From assembly GCA_022496185.1 (NCBI GenBank), contig WTXG01000024.1, positions 1 to 64,000 of the forward strand: a stretch of DNA of 64,000 bases. The letters are read 5' to 3'. The position numbers were made by a program, and so were the translations under genes. The notes beneath the pieces were generated by a model. The model had not been told where the DNA came from, did no database searches, and worked only from the letters and a program-made list of their open reading frames with translations. Shown in pieces: positions 10,560 through 28,884 of the stretch. The first letter of the stretch is position 1. Each line of letters starts with the position of its first letter. Source of the stretch: Multifurca ochricompacta. Lineage: Eukaryota; Basidiomycota; Agaricomycetes; Russulales; Russulaceae.

Positions 10560-10778
10560 GTGTAAGTTCCTTTTAGTTTACTCTCTACTTCCTTTAGACT
10601 AACACTTCTCATAGTACTTGTCTTTTCTAGGTCAGTAGTGTAGTAATATAGAGTTCTTCTAACATCTGAGGTTACTTGTCTTTTCTAGCCTCACACGCTA
10701 CTAACAACAGTCAGTATAACCAGCAGCATGATTGTTTGACAGTGTACCTCTGAACTTGTAGTTATGTTACATGACTTA
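10560..10778. other. Right target duplication and flanking LTR-like DNA
   Basis: GTGTA at 10560-10564 is the right target-site duplication. The remaining sequence continues the older LTR-like repeat broken by the Copia insertion and includes a second copy of AGAGTTCTTCTAACATCTGA near 10650. No gene is visible. Confidence 0.6.
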
Positions 10779-10786
10779 GCCACATG

Positions 10787-11272
10787 TAGTGATGTGCCTG
10801 GCCCGGCTCAAAGCCGGAAGCTGGGCCAAGCCAGTCCTGTTTGGGCCAAGCCAAGCCAGGCCATTGTGACAGCCCAGCAAGGGCTTTGGCCTGGCTCAGA
10901 GAAACTAAAAGCCAAAGCCACTGGCTCAGGCCACGGCTTTCAACAGCACATACAAGTGCAATAGCAATTGTCAAAATCAGTAGAAATCTGATCACAAAGT
11001 GGTTGATTGGGGTCACATGATCATGTTTATCATGGCATTTCAAACTTTTTCTTCAATATAGCTTTGCAATATGTAACACACTAAGTCAGATTTGGATTAG
11101 CTGAACTATAACTACTAGTTATATGTCATAAAATTTTCTCTGCCAAAAGCTGTGGCTTGGGCCAAGCTGTCTGTGGCAGCTTTGGCTCGGCCCAGACTTC
11201 AGGAAAGCCAGAGCCGCCTCAGGCCAAGCCAAAGCTGCAGCTTTTGGGCCAAGCCAGGCCAGAACATCACTA
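10787..11272. mobile_element. hAT-like MITE (486 bp) with 8-bp target duplication
   Basis: The element begins TAGTGATGTGCCTGG and its other end, read inversely, begins TAGTGATGTTCTGG. It is flanked on both sides by GCCACATG (10779-10786 and 11273-11280). An 8-bp duplication with a TAGNGATG-type terminus is the hAT signature. The arms are rich in AAGCC/GGCC motifs and the middle is AT-rich. It has no coding capacity and must depend on a transposase elsewhere. Confidence 0.8.
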
Positions 11273-11379
11273 GCCACATGTTGTGCTGAATGCCTGCACC
11301 AGGCATTACACCTTGACAATCACTAATTCTGGTTCAACACCATCCTTACACTGTAAACTGCCCAGTTGAAGTTCACAAA

Positions 11380-11547
11380 AATCCAGATAGAAAGCATGAT
11401 TCAGCCACCAAAAGCTGCAGCCTAAGCCACAGCTTCAGGCTTTCCATAGCTTAAGCCTCGCTGGAAGCCGTTTTCACAGCCTATGTCGGCCCGGCTTTTT
11501 CCGGCTCAGCAACGGCCGGCTTACGGCTTCGAGCCGAGCCGTGCACA
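11380..11547. repeat. CGGCTT-rich repeat, inverted copy of 61604-61770
   Basis: This 165-bp sequence, ending GAGCCGAGCCGTGCACATTACA, matches the reverse complement of 61604-61770 over its whole length. The match includes the flanking CAGCCACCAAAAGC and AGAAAGC segments. It resembles the arms of the MITE at 10787-11272, so it is probably a related hAT-type fragment. Confidence 0.7.
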
Positions 11548-11941
11548 TTACAGTGTGTCCTTCCCTATCGTGCTCTATTTGAACTGTATCATTCTAATTT
11601 TATTTTTGTTTTCTAAAAATCCGATTGAGCGAGCGCTCTGACTGGAAACGGTGTGAGAGTGTGGTCCTTGAGGGGGGCATCCGTATCGGGGCGACTCGCA
11701 CTTATTCCTTTTTTTATTGCTTCTTTCTATGCTATTGGCTACAAAATACATCACTGCTAACCTACACCAGACAACAATCACAGTGCCCCAGGTCAGTTCA
11801 ATCTTCGTCCATCTAAACTGGAAGTGATCAGCAGATGACCAGTATCAATCATATCATTACAAAATCCATTCCGTACCTCGGAGTTTTCAGCTTCCTCGAC
11901 TACTTCAGGTGTTTTGTCCTCAAACATTTCAATGTTCTTCA
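11548..11941. other. Region downstream of the Crinkler-like gene, no separate gene seen
   Basis: Mostly unremarkable sequence. A minus-strand frame at 11793-12011 overlaps the Crinkler 3' end and could represent an alternative C terminus reached by splicing. I cannot decide between the two ends. Confidence 0.3.
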
Positions 11942-14073
11942 TCACCTGGTCATTTTCTTCAACAGTCTCAGCACATATAGCTGACTGCCACATACCCTCG
12001 ATTCTTTCCACTCTTTTTCATCCCGAATCTGACAAAAATCCTCGCCATCAAGAACAGCAGAATATATAGAAATGAAAATATCATAGTCCTTGGTTTTGAG
12101 ATCTTTTTCTGTCCATTTTCTCAGCAAACTTTCTGCATTCTCCGCCCTGTCCGTGATGAACACATGGCACCACTTTCGAGATTTTCGAAACCCCTTTGCA
12201 AGACTATTGGCAATTTGAAGAAAGCCCATCAACTTCACACTATGCTCAGGAGCGATCGTCACCTGGATTGTAATTATATGATCATCTGTGAAGATCATGG
12301 CATCGACAGCGGGAAATGTTTTCGACGCAGGAATGGGAATTACACAGAATGGCCTCTTGCAGTCGCTTAGATACTTGAGAGTGTGTTGGTCCTTGTAAGA
12401 TAACATACACCAACCCCGGCACACTGGGATAGTCAGTTGCGGCGAACCTGATCGTGCGGGAGTGCAAGCCAATTCCATCGATTTCGGATTGGCGCAGAGC
12501 CACGAAAGGACTGCCATCTCGAACACGTAACCCGCCGAGCCTTTGAACCACTAATGGCTGCTGACCCTGTAGTAAGAATTGATCTGCTCCCGCGTCTTCT
12601 TTGCGGCAATCGCCTCGATAAGAAACCGATTCAGGTAACTTGTTTCAATTCGTCCAATTGAAGATGGTCTGTCCTCGGAAGAGAGACCTTTGGGACGGAT
12701 TGTAAAAAGTGTATGAGAGATCGCCATTGGGTTAACCTTGGTGATATAATAGTCGAAACTATCAACAAAGTGGACGGCAGCGTCTTTTACATGTTGCGTA
12801 TGATTACGAATCCGCTCAGGTTTCGTCATAAGAGTCATCATGATGCGCGCAGAAGGTCCCCATTTTTCCCAGTGATCCTTGATGAGTTTGACACTGAAAC
12901 CATGTATCATGCTGTGAAAAAAGCTTAGTGGGACAAAAAGCCTGGAATCATCAACTGAACCCACCCAAGTGCGACTAATTCAGTCAGAGGGAAACAGTCC
13001 ATCACATAGGTATAAGCGTTATACTCCTTTCTCCATGTCTTGTATCGGTGCTCATCCGGATAGCTTGTTTGCACGACAAAAGCATCTTTCAACCCGCAAG
13101 CACGTAAGAAGCTGTGGCAAGGAAGGCGATCCTTCGTAAAAGCCCACGTTTCATCTGGAAGTACACCAAACGTGTGGGCATAGAATTCGACACCAGACTC
13201 CTTGAACAGGACAAAACTGTCAGGGAGGAATTGAAAAGCCGTAGGCAGGCCCTTGCTTAGACGGTAGAACAGAAGATAGAGTAGGAAGCATGTTTTTCCT
13301 GCGTTCATCTCTAAGATGACATGTTCATCATTAGTGACGACCACGTACCGAGTCCTGGATCGCCAGTGATAATGATCCCGCCTCTTGAATTTTCCCGACG
13401 CTCTTTCGACTTTTTCTCTATCTCTTCACGAGCAAGGCTGTACTCATAGCGAAATAGAAGTGCTTTCTCATTATAGCCGAGATGTTGTACTCCCAAATTG
13501 GACAGTTGGTCTTGGGGCACATACATATAACTCTTTTTCGGGTCAGGGACATCTATGGTTGCCAATATTGGATTGAGTGGCTTCTTCCATAAGGTATGAT
13601 ACAGATGGTCAGCCGTCCCACGAACTAGATCGATATTGATACTCTGCTTGCTCTCGGGCCTTTCGACCGCTGGATTATTGTCAAACATGTGTGGCAATCC
13701 GATAATGATCGAAACCTACATGGCACCTGTACAACGATATGCAAGTGGCCCTCATCTGGGCTGTTTTCCCAGTATTGGGAGAGCTCATTGCCAGAATGAA
13801 GGACCTGAACGGTCTGGAGGAGGAGAAATCAAAGACCTTGATCGCATCGGAGATCTTATTGGTTGCAAGATCGATGCACTGGAGTTTCAACAACTTCCAA
13901 ATAATGAGTTGATCTGCATCGACGTGGCTCAGCTGGTTCGCCATCTTGGCCTTGATAGCATCTTTAAGGTCAGAGGCATAGTCATCCGATTGGATTTTAA
14001 CATTGAAGATGTTTCCAATAACCTCTTTTTGGTTATCGATAGCGAGACAAAACAGGGTGAGTATTGTGGCCAT
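11942..14073 (-). CDS. Crinkler (CRN)-like protein: ubiquitin-like header, P-loop NTPase, REase-like C terminus; possibly disrupted
   Basis: Exon 1 (from ATG 14073) encodes a Crinkler header: LFCLAIDNQ, IFNVKIQSDD, AIKAKM, VDADQLIIWKL. The end of the header (SPDEGHLHIVVQ) lies in another frame at about 13830-13720, so an intron or frameshift is needed between them. A 50-nt intron (13670-13719) leads to an exon ending GGIIITGDPGL. A second 50-nt intron (13299-13348) joins this to GKTCFLL, completing a GDPGLGKT P-loop. A 53-nt intron (12912-12964) keeps frame. The C-terminal part has FPAVDAMI followed by IITIQVT, resembling the D...(E/Q)x(K/T) core of the REase module found in Crinkler-RHS proteins. 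An in-frame TAG at 12551-12553, just before AGYVFEMAV, interrupts the ORF with no credible intron around it. It is therefore a pseudogene or contains a base error. In Crinkler-RHS families these are predicted intracellular conflict or effector proteins. Confidence 0.8.
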
Positions 14074-14939
14074 GGTGGTTTGGGAGAAAGAGAAAGTCTA
14101 AGTCAGCGGAGCTCCGTTTAAACCGTGACCGTGGCCACTGAGGTAAGTCTCCACTCATTATCATCCACCCTCTTTTGTCTCACAACTCAAGGAAATTATC
14201 AAGACGGAGATGGCTCCCAAGTTGTATTACCTTGCAGCAGATCGACTCACTGGCTGGAAGTTGTCGCCGATCCACTCGAATTGTTACGATAACGCAAGTG
14301 GACACGATCAAACGCCCTCAAGTTCCGTTCAGGGACTCTCTAGAGATGGATATTCACTATACTAGAATAATAGCTCAGATGAGGATTATTTGCATGTTAT
14401 CATACAAAGATTTGCCCTATATCAACCAGGCAGCTCAGCGTCTGCGCAGTGCCTTGTGGCGCAAGGCACTCAATCAAATATTCACAACACAAGTCTCTCC
14501 AGCTTGCGTCTACATGATCTCGGCTACGTCTAAGTCAGTTGTGCACCATCAAAATAAGACAGACAGACCAAGATCCAAAAACACAGTTGCAATTGTAGTA
14601 CAACTTCAAGCTATCTTCTATCGACCGAACGGAACAAAAAAGCCCTATCCTTTGTAATGCAGATCTCACGGTCCATTGATTGACCTCCCAGTGGATACCC
14701 ACCTTTAGGAGGGAGACTTTCTGTGACTTATCTGGGCCTCGAGGAACTGACGGTGCCCTTCAAAATAAAGATACAAAAACAGGTGTTGCCTCCCCTTGTC
14801 CTTGTCTTCGACCAAGGATTCCTGCCGACACTCAGCGGAGTCGAAGGGTAAACCTGTGGTGTGGGCACATAGCAACAGGTACGGCCTCGAGTGAAAGTAA
14901 TATCAACACCCTCTACGTTCCGTTTGTCGAATGATCAAC
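14074..14939. other. Non-coding stretch upstream of the Crinkler-like gene
   Basis: It should contain the Crinkler promoter. Long open frames here (for example 14175-14657) have no recognisable domain and biased composition, and I do not call them genes. Confidence 0.4.
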
Positions 14940-15245
14940 TCAGATCAATCACTAAGTGTGCAGTACTGATAAGCAAGTTGTGTGCTGTGCAGCAACAATT
15001 GGACTGCATTTTACTTTCCTGTGAATACTTTGATGCCTTAGTTGATTAGACACAATCCTTTATTGTTTTGGTTACTATAAAACACTCTTTTACAGTATTT
15101 AAGGACACTTTTAGTGTAGAGTTCGCTTCAGTTCTGACCAACATAACTGAAGTGAGTATTCTGTTATCTTATCTTTACCTATGTAGCTAACTTGTACTAA
15201 TTATAACTACCATTCTAGTGTTCAATAAGGGGGTTGGGGAGGATG
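14940..15245 (+). repeat. LTR-like repeat, inverted relative to 62100-62345
   Basis: It contains TATAAAAC near 15075, then CTTCAGTTCTGACCAACATA and an ACTGAAGTGAGT stem partner at about 15135-15165, then TTATCTTATCTTTACC. The reverse complement of 62100-62215 shows the same order of motifs. A TATA box followed by a short hairpin and GTGAGT suggests the promoter/R region of an LTR family. Internal genes are absent. Confidence 0.5.
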
Positions 15246-15837
15246 TTTCTGCCAGGGGGATCTGGCATTATTGGTGTTCTTAGAGGTATTTAGGCGAGAC
15301 GAAGGCTCAAGTATATTCATTATTATTATTATATTTCGGGCCGCCGCGATGGAAGGGTTTATTACGTGATGAAAGTTTTCCTTCGTCTCATCGTCTCGTC
15401 GTCAGTCTCATTACTTACTGTCTGTCGCCGGCACTGAAGACATCCTTTCCCTTTGCTTCGGGCTGAGGCCTTATCTAGAGGCTCATCACTTATAATAACT
15501 AATTAACAAAGCCGTGATTTAGTCTGTTACCATCCGGGTCCGTGAGGGCAAACACGCAGCAATGTGTGTGTGTGTAAATCCTTGGCTGACCATTTCTCCG
15601 TAACTTTAGATGAACAGAAGCTCAACCCAACATTGCGACTACCTGCGTTCCATAGCCAGCTCATTTTTTGACTTTGACTTTGGATCCTGCGTTGTTATCG
15701 TGCGCCACGCCAGAGTTTTTTTTTGTTATTAGCACCTTCTCGTGCGTGGCGTGTTTATCTCTGCGGTACCGTTCCCCTAACGCCAATATATCCAGAAAAG
15801 GACACTTTTACTTTTTTTCGTCAATACCATCGTTCTA
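15246..15837. other. Upstream region of the CorA-type transporter gene
   Basis: No gene. It ends with a T-rich leader before the ATG at 15838. No clear TATA box was identified. Confidence 0.4.
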
Positions 15838-18470
15838 ATGTCTTCTCCGACCAATAATGATCTGCCTATATCCTCATCCCCAAAGTCCATTCGCGCTGAC
15901 GTCGAAGGATCTCCAATCCGGTACCGCAGCCCTTCCACGGACAGTGACCCCAACGTACCAGTCAGAAGGTCACCAACTCTAACCCGCTCTTTCAATCCTA
16001 TGGACCCCGACGCTCGCGAGCGCCAGCGCACGCTCGACGTAGACATGGCTATGCACCTCTCGCGTGCCCGTAAAGGATCCGTTTCCGTTTCCCCTGTCGC
16101 AGTCACTTCCCCACTTGCGGTCCGGGAACACAATGATCGCGAGCCCGAGACACATCCACACCACGAGGAAGGCGCCTTCCCTACCCTATCCCTACAGGAT
16201 GAGCGCGAACTGGAATTTGCACGGGGAGGAATTCCTCGTGCGACGCATAACGAGGATCCCTACCGGCGACCCCTTACTCCCGATGACTTGCGGTTGGACT
16301 TGGACATGGGGCACCATCTCATCCAAGGTCACGAATCTCACCTTTTTGGCTCGCTCGGCAGCACAACACACCAATTTGATGGCGCTTTGCCGCTTTACCA
16401 ACCGCCAGTTATGCATGGCCGGCAGACGTTCGACTTTGATACGATGGAAGAATTTGCCAAGGCTGAGAAGAAAAAACTTGGTCTTTCGAGCAGCCCAACG
16501 GACGAGCGCTTTCAGCATATGCGGGCGCGCAAGCCTTCGCAAGTAAGCGTCAATGGGGACGTGGGATCGAGTGGTGGAAACGGGACAGATTTCCGTCTGC
16601 CAGCGCCTCGGGCTCTGCGAGAGCGCAAATTGAGCCAGAGCGATGGCCTACCGCGGCGTCATGGAGGCGGGAAGATGGCATTGTTCGAAGGAGCCCTCGG
16701 TGCGCCACCTGCATCGCTCTCTGGTGGGATTGCCCCGCCCTTGTCGGTAGTTCCCTCGTTTGCGGAACTTCCGTCTGCCACAGCAGGTGGTGGTGGTGGT
16801 GGTGGTGGTGGTGGTGGTATTGGTGTTGGATTAGGCGTTGGTCACGACAGACCATACAGGTTTTCTTTCTATTCTAATGCCCTCAGCGCGACGATCCATG
16901 CGAGGAGTCTGAGCGAACTGCCTGCAGACGGTCAGTCATTCGAAGACATGTTTAACGGAATGGGCGGGCCGCCCGCCTCACAGACGGAGAGCCGGCCCGG
17001 TCCTGGGCGTGGCCCCCAGCTGACTTCACCTTTCGCTGTCCGTACCACCACCACCATACGGGAGGACGTGAAAATGGCCCAGGGTGGGAATGGTGGCGAG
17101 GTGTACAAAGAACCTGTAGCGACGGACCCAGAGGGACATACTTGGTGGTTAGACATCCTTTCCCCTACCGATGAGGAGATGAAGATGCTCTCCAAAGTAT
17201 GTGACACGCGCGCTCTCCTTTATGTACGGCTGTCGTCGCCTCACACTGATCAAAACTCTAAAACAGGTCTTTGGGATCCATCCACTGACGGCGGAAGATA
17301 TCCAGATGGAAGAAGCGCGCGAGAAGATTGAGCTTTTCAGGACGTACTACCTTGTTTGTTTCCGGAGTTTCGATCAGGACCCTTACAGTCCGACACACCT
17401 CGAGCCATTGAACATGTACATCATCGTTTTCCGCGAGGGCATACTTTCTGTGAGGTAGATCTCACCAAAAAAGAAAACCAAAGTTTAATTAACCCCGTTC
17501 CGTTTTTTTTTTTTTCTTTTTTCTTTTTTTTGGGGGGTGTGTGTGTGCTTCCCAGTTTCACTTCCGTCCAACTCCACATCCACAGAATGTACGACGAAGG
17601 ATTAAACAGCTCAAGGATTACATCAGCGTCACATCCGACTGGATCTCGTACGCGCTCATAGACGACATCACCGACGCTTTTGGTCCGCTCATTCAAGGTA
17701 TCGAATACGAAGTGGATAGTATCGACGAACTTGTGCTCATCCTCAAGGACGCTGAACAAAGTGACATGCTCCGTCGAATCGGGCGATGTCGTAAAAAGTG
17801 ATGGGATTGCTTAGACTGATGGGTAACAAGGCGGACGTCGTCAAAGGACTCGCGAAACGATGTAACGAGAATTGGAAGGTGGCTCCGACGAGTGATATCG
17901 TGCGTAAAATTGTTTCTTTTCCCCCTTTCCCCCCCCTCTTCTTCTACCTCTATCTTTGCCCTACCTACCATATACGGAATGACTCTTAGGGATTATATCT
18001 TTCGGATATTCAAGACCATTTGATCACGATGACTCAAAACTTGAATCATTACGAGAAGATCTTTCACGCACCCATTCGAATTATCTTGCACAGATCAGTA
18101 TCGAGATGACGGACGCAAATAACCAGATCAATGAGGTACTCTCCAAACTCACCGCTCTCGGTACCATCCTCATCCCAATGAATCTCATCACCGGTAATGT
18201 GTCCGCTTTCCTCCTCCCCTCCCCCCCTCCCCTCCCCTCCCCTCCCCTCCTCCAAAGGCCGCCTTAACTAACTTAACTTAACTTAACTTACTAACTAAAA
18301 TTTACCTCTGTTTGGCTTGCTCTCTCGAAAAAAAAGGTATTTGGGGTATGAACGTTCACGTACCAGGTCAGAACGTGGACGGTTTCGCCTGGTTCGCTTC
18401 CATCGTCGCCGTACTCATCACAATCGGGATCGTCGGTGGATTCTCTACGTACAAACTCATGGTCAGATAG
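15838..18470 (+). CDS. CorA-family Mg2+ transporter, Mnr2/Alr1 type
   Basis: Five exons: 15838-17196, 17267-17449, 17556-17899, 17990-18193 and 18337-18470, with GT-AG introns in matching phases. The long N-terminal half is disordered and Ser/Pro-rich, with a (GGT)n polyglycine run near 16787. The conserved core starts at HTWWLDILSPTDEEM and includes VFGIHPLTAEDI, NVRRRIKQLKDYI, DAEQSDMLRRIG and NKADVVKGLAKRCNE. It ends with the selectivity motif GMNV and a second membrane helix (FASIVAVLITIGIVGGF). GMN-type transporters of this class move Mg2+ across vacuolar or plasma membranes. Exon 3 lacks one base in an A run at 17793-17797 and exon 4 one T at 18062-18064. Adding one base to each makes every exon phase fit, so I treat both as likely sequence errors. 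Confidence 0.92.
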
Positions 18471-19092
18471 ATATATATAAAAAAACCCGTATAACTTTGT
18501 GTGACCCACCATCCATCACCGCACCACTTTTTGCCAACCAACGACTTCTTTTTGTAAAGAGAATTTTTTTATCTGGGCGTTAAATAAATAAATACTCTTG
18601 TTTCCACATTCAAGTTATAAATATTGAACATGCAAGACCCACTTTTAATGCATGCATTTTTAATACATGTATGATTCTTTCCATACTTCTATACTTATAT
18701 ATATATGTATATATTCCTTCAATCAATCTTAAAATATAGCGCGCCCAAAGCAAAAAAAAAAGTACACGGCTTTCTCTTTTTGGTCTTGTGGTTTTTTCAT
18801 CATGTCATGGAGGTGGCGAATAAATCAGCAAAAAAAGAAACGGATGATTGTGATAAATACAGAGACAGAGAGTTTCACAGAAAGGGGGGAAAAATCAAAA
18901 AAGAAAAAGAAAAAAACGCAAAATAACACAAAAAACGACGCTCAAAAAACTCAAAAAAACTCAACCCTCAAACCCCCCAAAATCAAATTTCTGGGCGGTA
19001 GGTAAGGTACTAAATCCGGGCCATCCATCCAACCAAAAAAAAAAAGAAAGAAAAGACAGAACTTTTTATTTGTTTTTGATTTGTTTGTATTT
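18471..19092. other. Intergenic region between convergent genes
   Basis: AT-rich with several long A runs (for example around 18890-18960). It presumably holds the 3' ends of the transporter and demethylase transcripts. No gene is seen. Confidence 0.5.
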
Positions 19093-26122
<7,030 letters not shown>

Positions 26123-27938
26123 GAATGACGATGATGCAAGAAAAATATAGAAAGGAGAAAAAGATAATCCAGGAAAAAAAAAAAAATCAAACTGGAGAAC
26201 CTGGTGGATGGGAAGAGAGGTTGGTCAGTTAGTAAATGACAGTGTTTAGGTAGGGATGGCTACACCGGTAGCAGGTAGAGTGGTGGTATGGTGTGGTGTG
26301 GTATGGTGTGGTGTGGTGTGGTGTTGTGGTGAAAGAGGAAGCGAAGCGGTCGCCCTGTGTGTGGATTGCACGAGCGGGCCTTGAATTTGACCAGCCACCA
26401 CCTCACGAATGGACAGCTTCGGCGTGAGAATAATCTCTCGCCGTTTGCCTCGCCCCTCGCCTTCTCCAGCCCTCTTTTATTTTACACTTTACATCCTCCC
26501 CCCAACCGGAGAAAGGTACTCTTACCCCTACCATGTGATTTATAAAATCCCCCTCTTACATCCCATCTATCTTGCCGATTTTTTTGAGAGTATTTTATAG
26601 TGAAGGGTGCGTGAGATCTGCCTCCGCAGGCACTGACCGAAAGGGGGTAAGCGCGGATGCGGGTGCCGCTGACATGTCATGTACATATATATATATACAT
26701 AAATACATAAATACATATACATATATACATATACACATATACTTATACATATATACATATACATATACATATATATACATTTCCATATACATTTCCAGTA
26801 ATTGAATGTACACATACGTACATGTACATACACATACACACACACCCAGAACCACCAAAATACAGAACCCAGAATCCAGAACCTAGAACGAACAGAAGTC
26901 CATCAGGGCAACCCCAATTCAGGTCACATCATCATCCCATCAATATTGAGAAGAGCGCTCATCCATTCCCTCCTTTAAAAAAACAACACCCTCTCCCTCA
27001 CATCTTTTCAACTCAAAAAAAAATCCTCGCATGCCCCCCCCATATAATATTATACATCTTTTCCTACTCACCTCAGCAACACAAATATTTTTTCGGAGCA
27101 ACCTTCACCGGATGACCGATGGCGAATGGCGAGCGATCGCCGGAGTCAAATTGGCTATTACCAGATTGGGTTATTAACCATAACAGGCTCGCTTGGTGCC
27201 TACTGCCTACCTACCCTACCAACCAACCAATCTACATATATAAATATTTGGATTGGATCCAATTTGTATTTATGTATGTATGTATGTATGTATGTGACCA
27301 CACTGTGCGACGCATTTTATTTCAAATCAAAACAGCTCCTACTCCTATTGATCCTAGCAACACAACACTCAACCTTTGGACCACTACTGCCGTGCTCCGC
27401 GGCGGCGAGAGTAGAATCAATCATTAGTATTATATTTTTATTTTTAAAAAACAACTCATAAAATACCATCCCAACTCGAAAGTTCAATCTCGTTCCGTGT
27501 GAAGATTGGGATACAATAACCCTGTCAGCCCCTCCCAAAGGGTATCTTCAACCCTCGGCTCGGCTTACTACAACCCGTCCCCACACCCTGGCGCCAATCA
27601 AGCCGAATAATTCACATCACATTCACCACAATCATAAATAATTTGATTACTTGAATTGAAGGGTAGGGGAAAATGACCACCACCTGCAACGCATGCACAA
27701 AAAAGACGACAAGAACACGGTGCCAACTTTACCCTTCTCACGCGCTGGAATGACTGGATAACCGACCAAAAGGAAGTGGAATTACGATAGACGGAAGTAC
27801 GTTGGATGGCAGATGAGACGTGTGATGCAAGTATGAGGTAAGGGGAAGAGATGCAGACAAACAGAAAAGCAAGCGTGCTTCACAACCGGATTGTCACTAC
27901 AAGTAGACAACAGCCATCTCAGAAAGCACGCCCAACAT
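26123..27938. other. Intergenic region with microsatellites
   Basis: Upstream of the demethylase and downstream of the 14-3-3 gene. It contains a GGTGT-type pentamer run at 26279-26332, a TATACA-type repeat at 26685-26840 and a TATG run at 27271-27294. No gene is supported. Confidence 0.5.
26685..26840. repeat. AT-rich (TATACA)n microsatellite, about 155 bp
   Basis: Imperfect repetition of TATACA, TACATA and TATATA units with few interruptions. Tyr-rich open frames across it are artefacts of the repeat. Confidence 0.85.
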
Positions 27939-28884
27939 TTACGAGTCATCACCGGCAGCATCAGCGCCATCATCCTTGTCCGCAGGCTTATCTAATTATG
28001 TAGTCAGTATTAGGGTGTTTGCGTAGCCGCGCATGCTACGAACCTGAGTCTTGCATATCTGAGGTCCACAGTGTGAGGTTATCTCGAAGCAATTGCATGA
28101 TGAGCGTCGAATCCTTGTAGCTCTCCTCTGAAAGGGTGTCGAGTTCGGCAATAGCATCATCAAATGCCTGCTTGGCAAGGTGGCACGCGCGATCGGGGCT
28201 GTTGAGAATCTCATAGTAGAAGACAGAGAAGTTGAGCGCAAGACCAAGACGGATCGGGTGTGTTGGAGGAAGCTCAGTGACAGCGACGTCCGACGCAGCC
28301 TTGTAAGCCTCTAGTGATTTGTCTGCCGAATCTTTCCGCTTGTCGCCAGTGGCAAACTCGGCGAGGTAACGGTGATAATCGCCCATCCTAGAATAAAATA
28401 ATGTGTTGGCGCCTCAAGCCACTAAGACAGGGGGAAGCGCGCTTACATCTTGTGGTAAAAGACCTTCGACTCGCCTGAAGCAGCCGAGGGGATAAGGTGC
28501 TTGTCCAGGACATCGAGAATGTCTTCGCAAATCTTCGCGAGCTCAGACTCGATCTTCTCGCGGTAGCCCTTAATCATAGAAACTTGGGCCTCATTGCCCT
28601 TTGATTCTTCCTTTTGCTCAATAGAAGACACGATCCGCCAGGACGCGCGGCGCGCTCCAATGACGTTCTTGTATGCTACAGAGAGCAGGTTACGTTCTTC
28701 AACGGTGAGTTCTTGGTCGGATGAAGCGACGCGCTTCATGTTCTCAACCATCTCTGTGAGTGAACAACGAGTCAACTACGAGAATCCACCCGTAGACACG
28801 AGAGAGAGGACGCGCACCTTCATAGCGCTCTGCCTGCTCGGCGAGCTTGGCGAGGTAAACGGAATCTTCACGCGACTCAGGCAT
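27939..28884 (-). CDS. 14-3-3 family protein
   Basis: Four exons on the minus strand: 28884-28818, 28753-28447, 28387-28044 and 27991-27939, with phase-consistent GT-AG introns of 52-64 nt, encoding 256 aa. The start [20 protein letters not shown] matches the 14-3-3 N terminus. Both family signatures are present: [20 protein letters not shown], and [20 protein letters not shown]. The phosphopeptide-groove residues in RRASWR and [10 protein letters not shown] are intact. The short acidic tail ([13 protein letters not shown]) varies between members. 14-3-3 proteins are cytosolic dimers binding phosphoserine motifs in signalling and cell-cycle proteins. The family is normally 240-260 aa, so this copy looks complete. 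Confidence 0.97.

Noticed and set aside
14175..14934. Two plus-strand open frames upstream of the Crinkler-like gene
   Set aside because: No domain, biased composition and no splice-consistent extension. Not supported as genes.
26567..26858. Tyr/Met-rich frames near 26.7 kb
   Set aside because: They are translations of an AT microsatellite.
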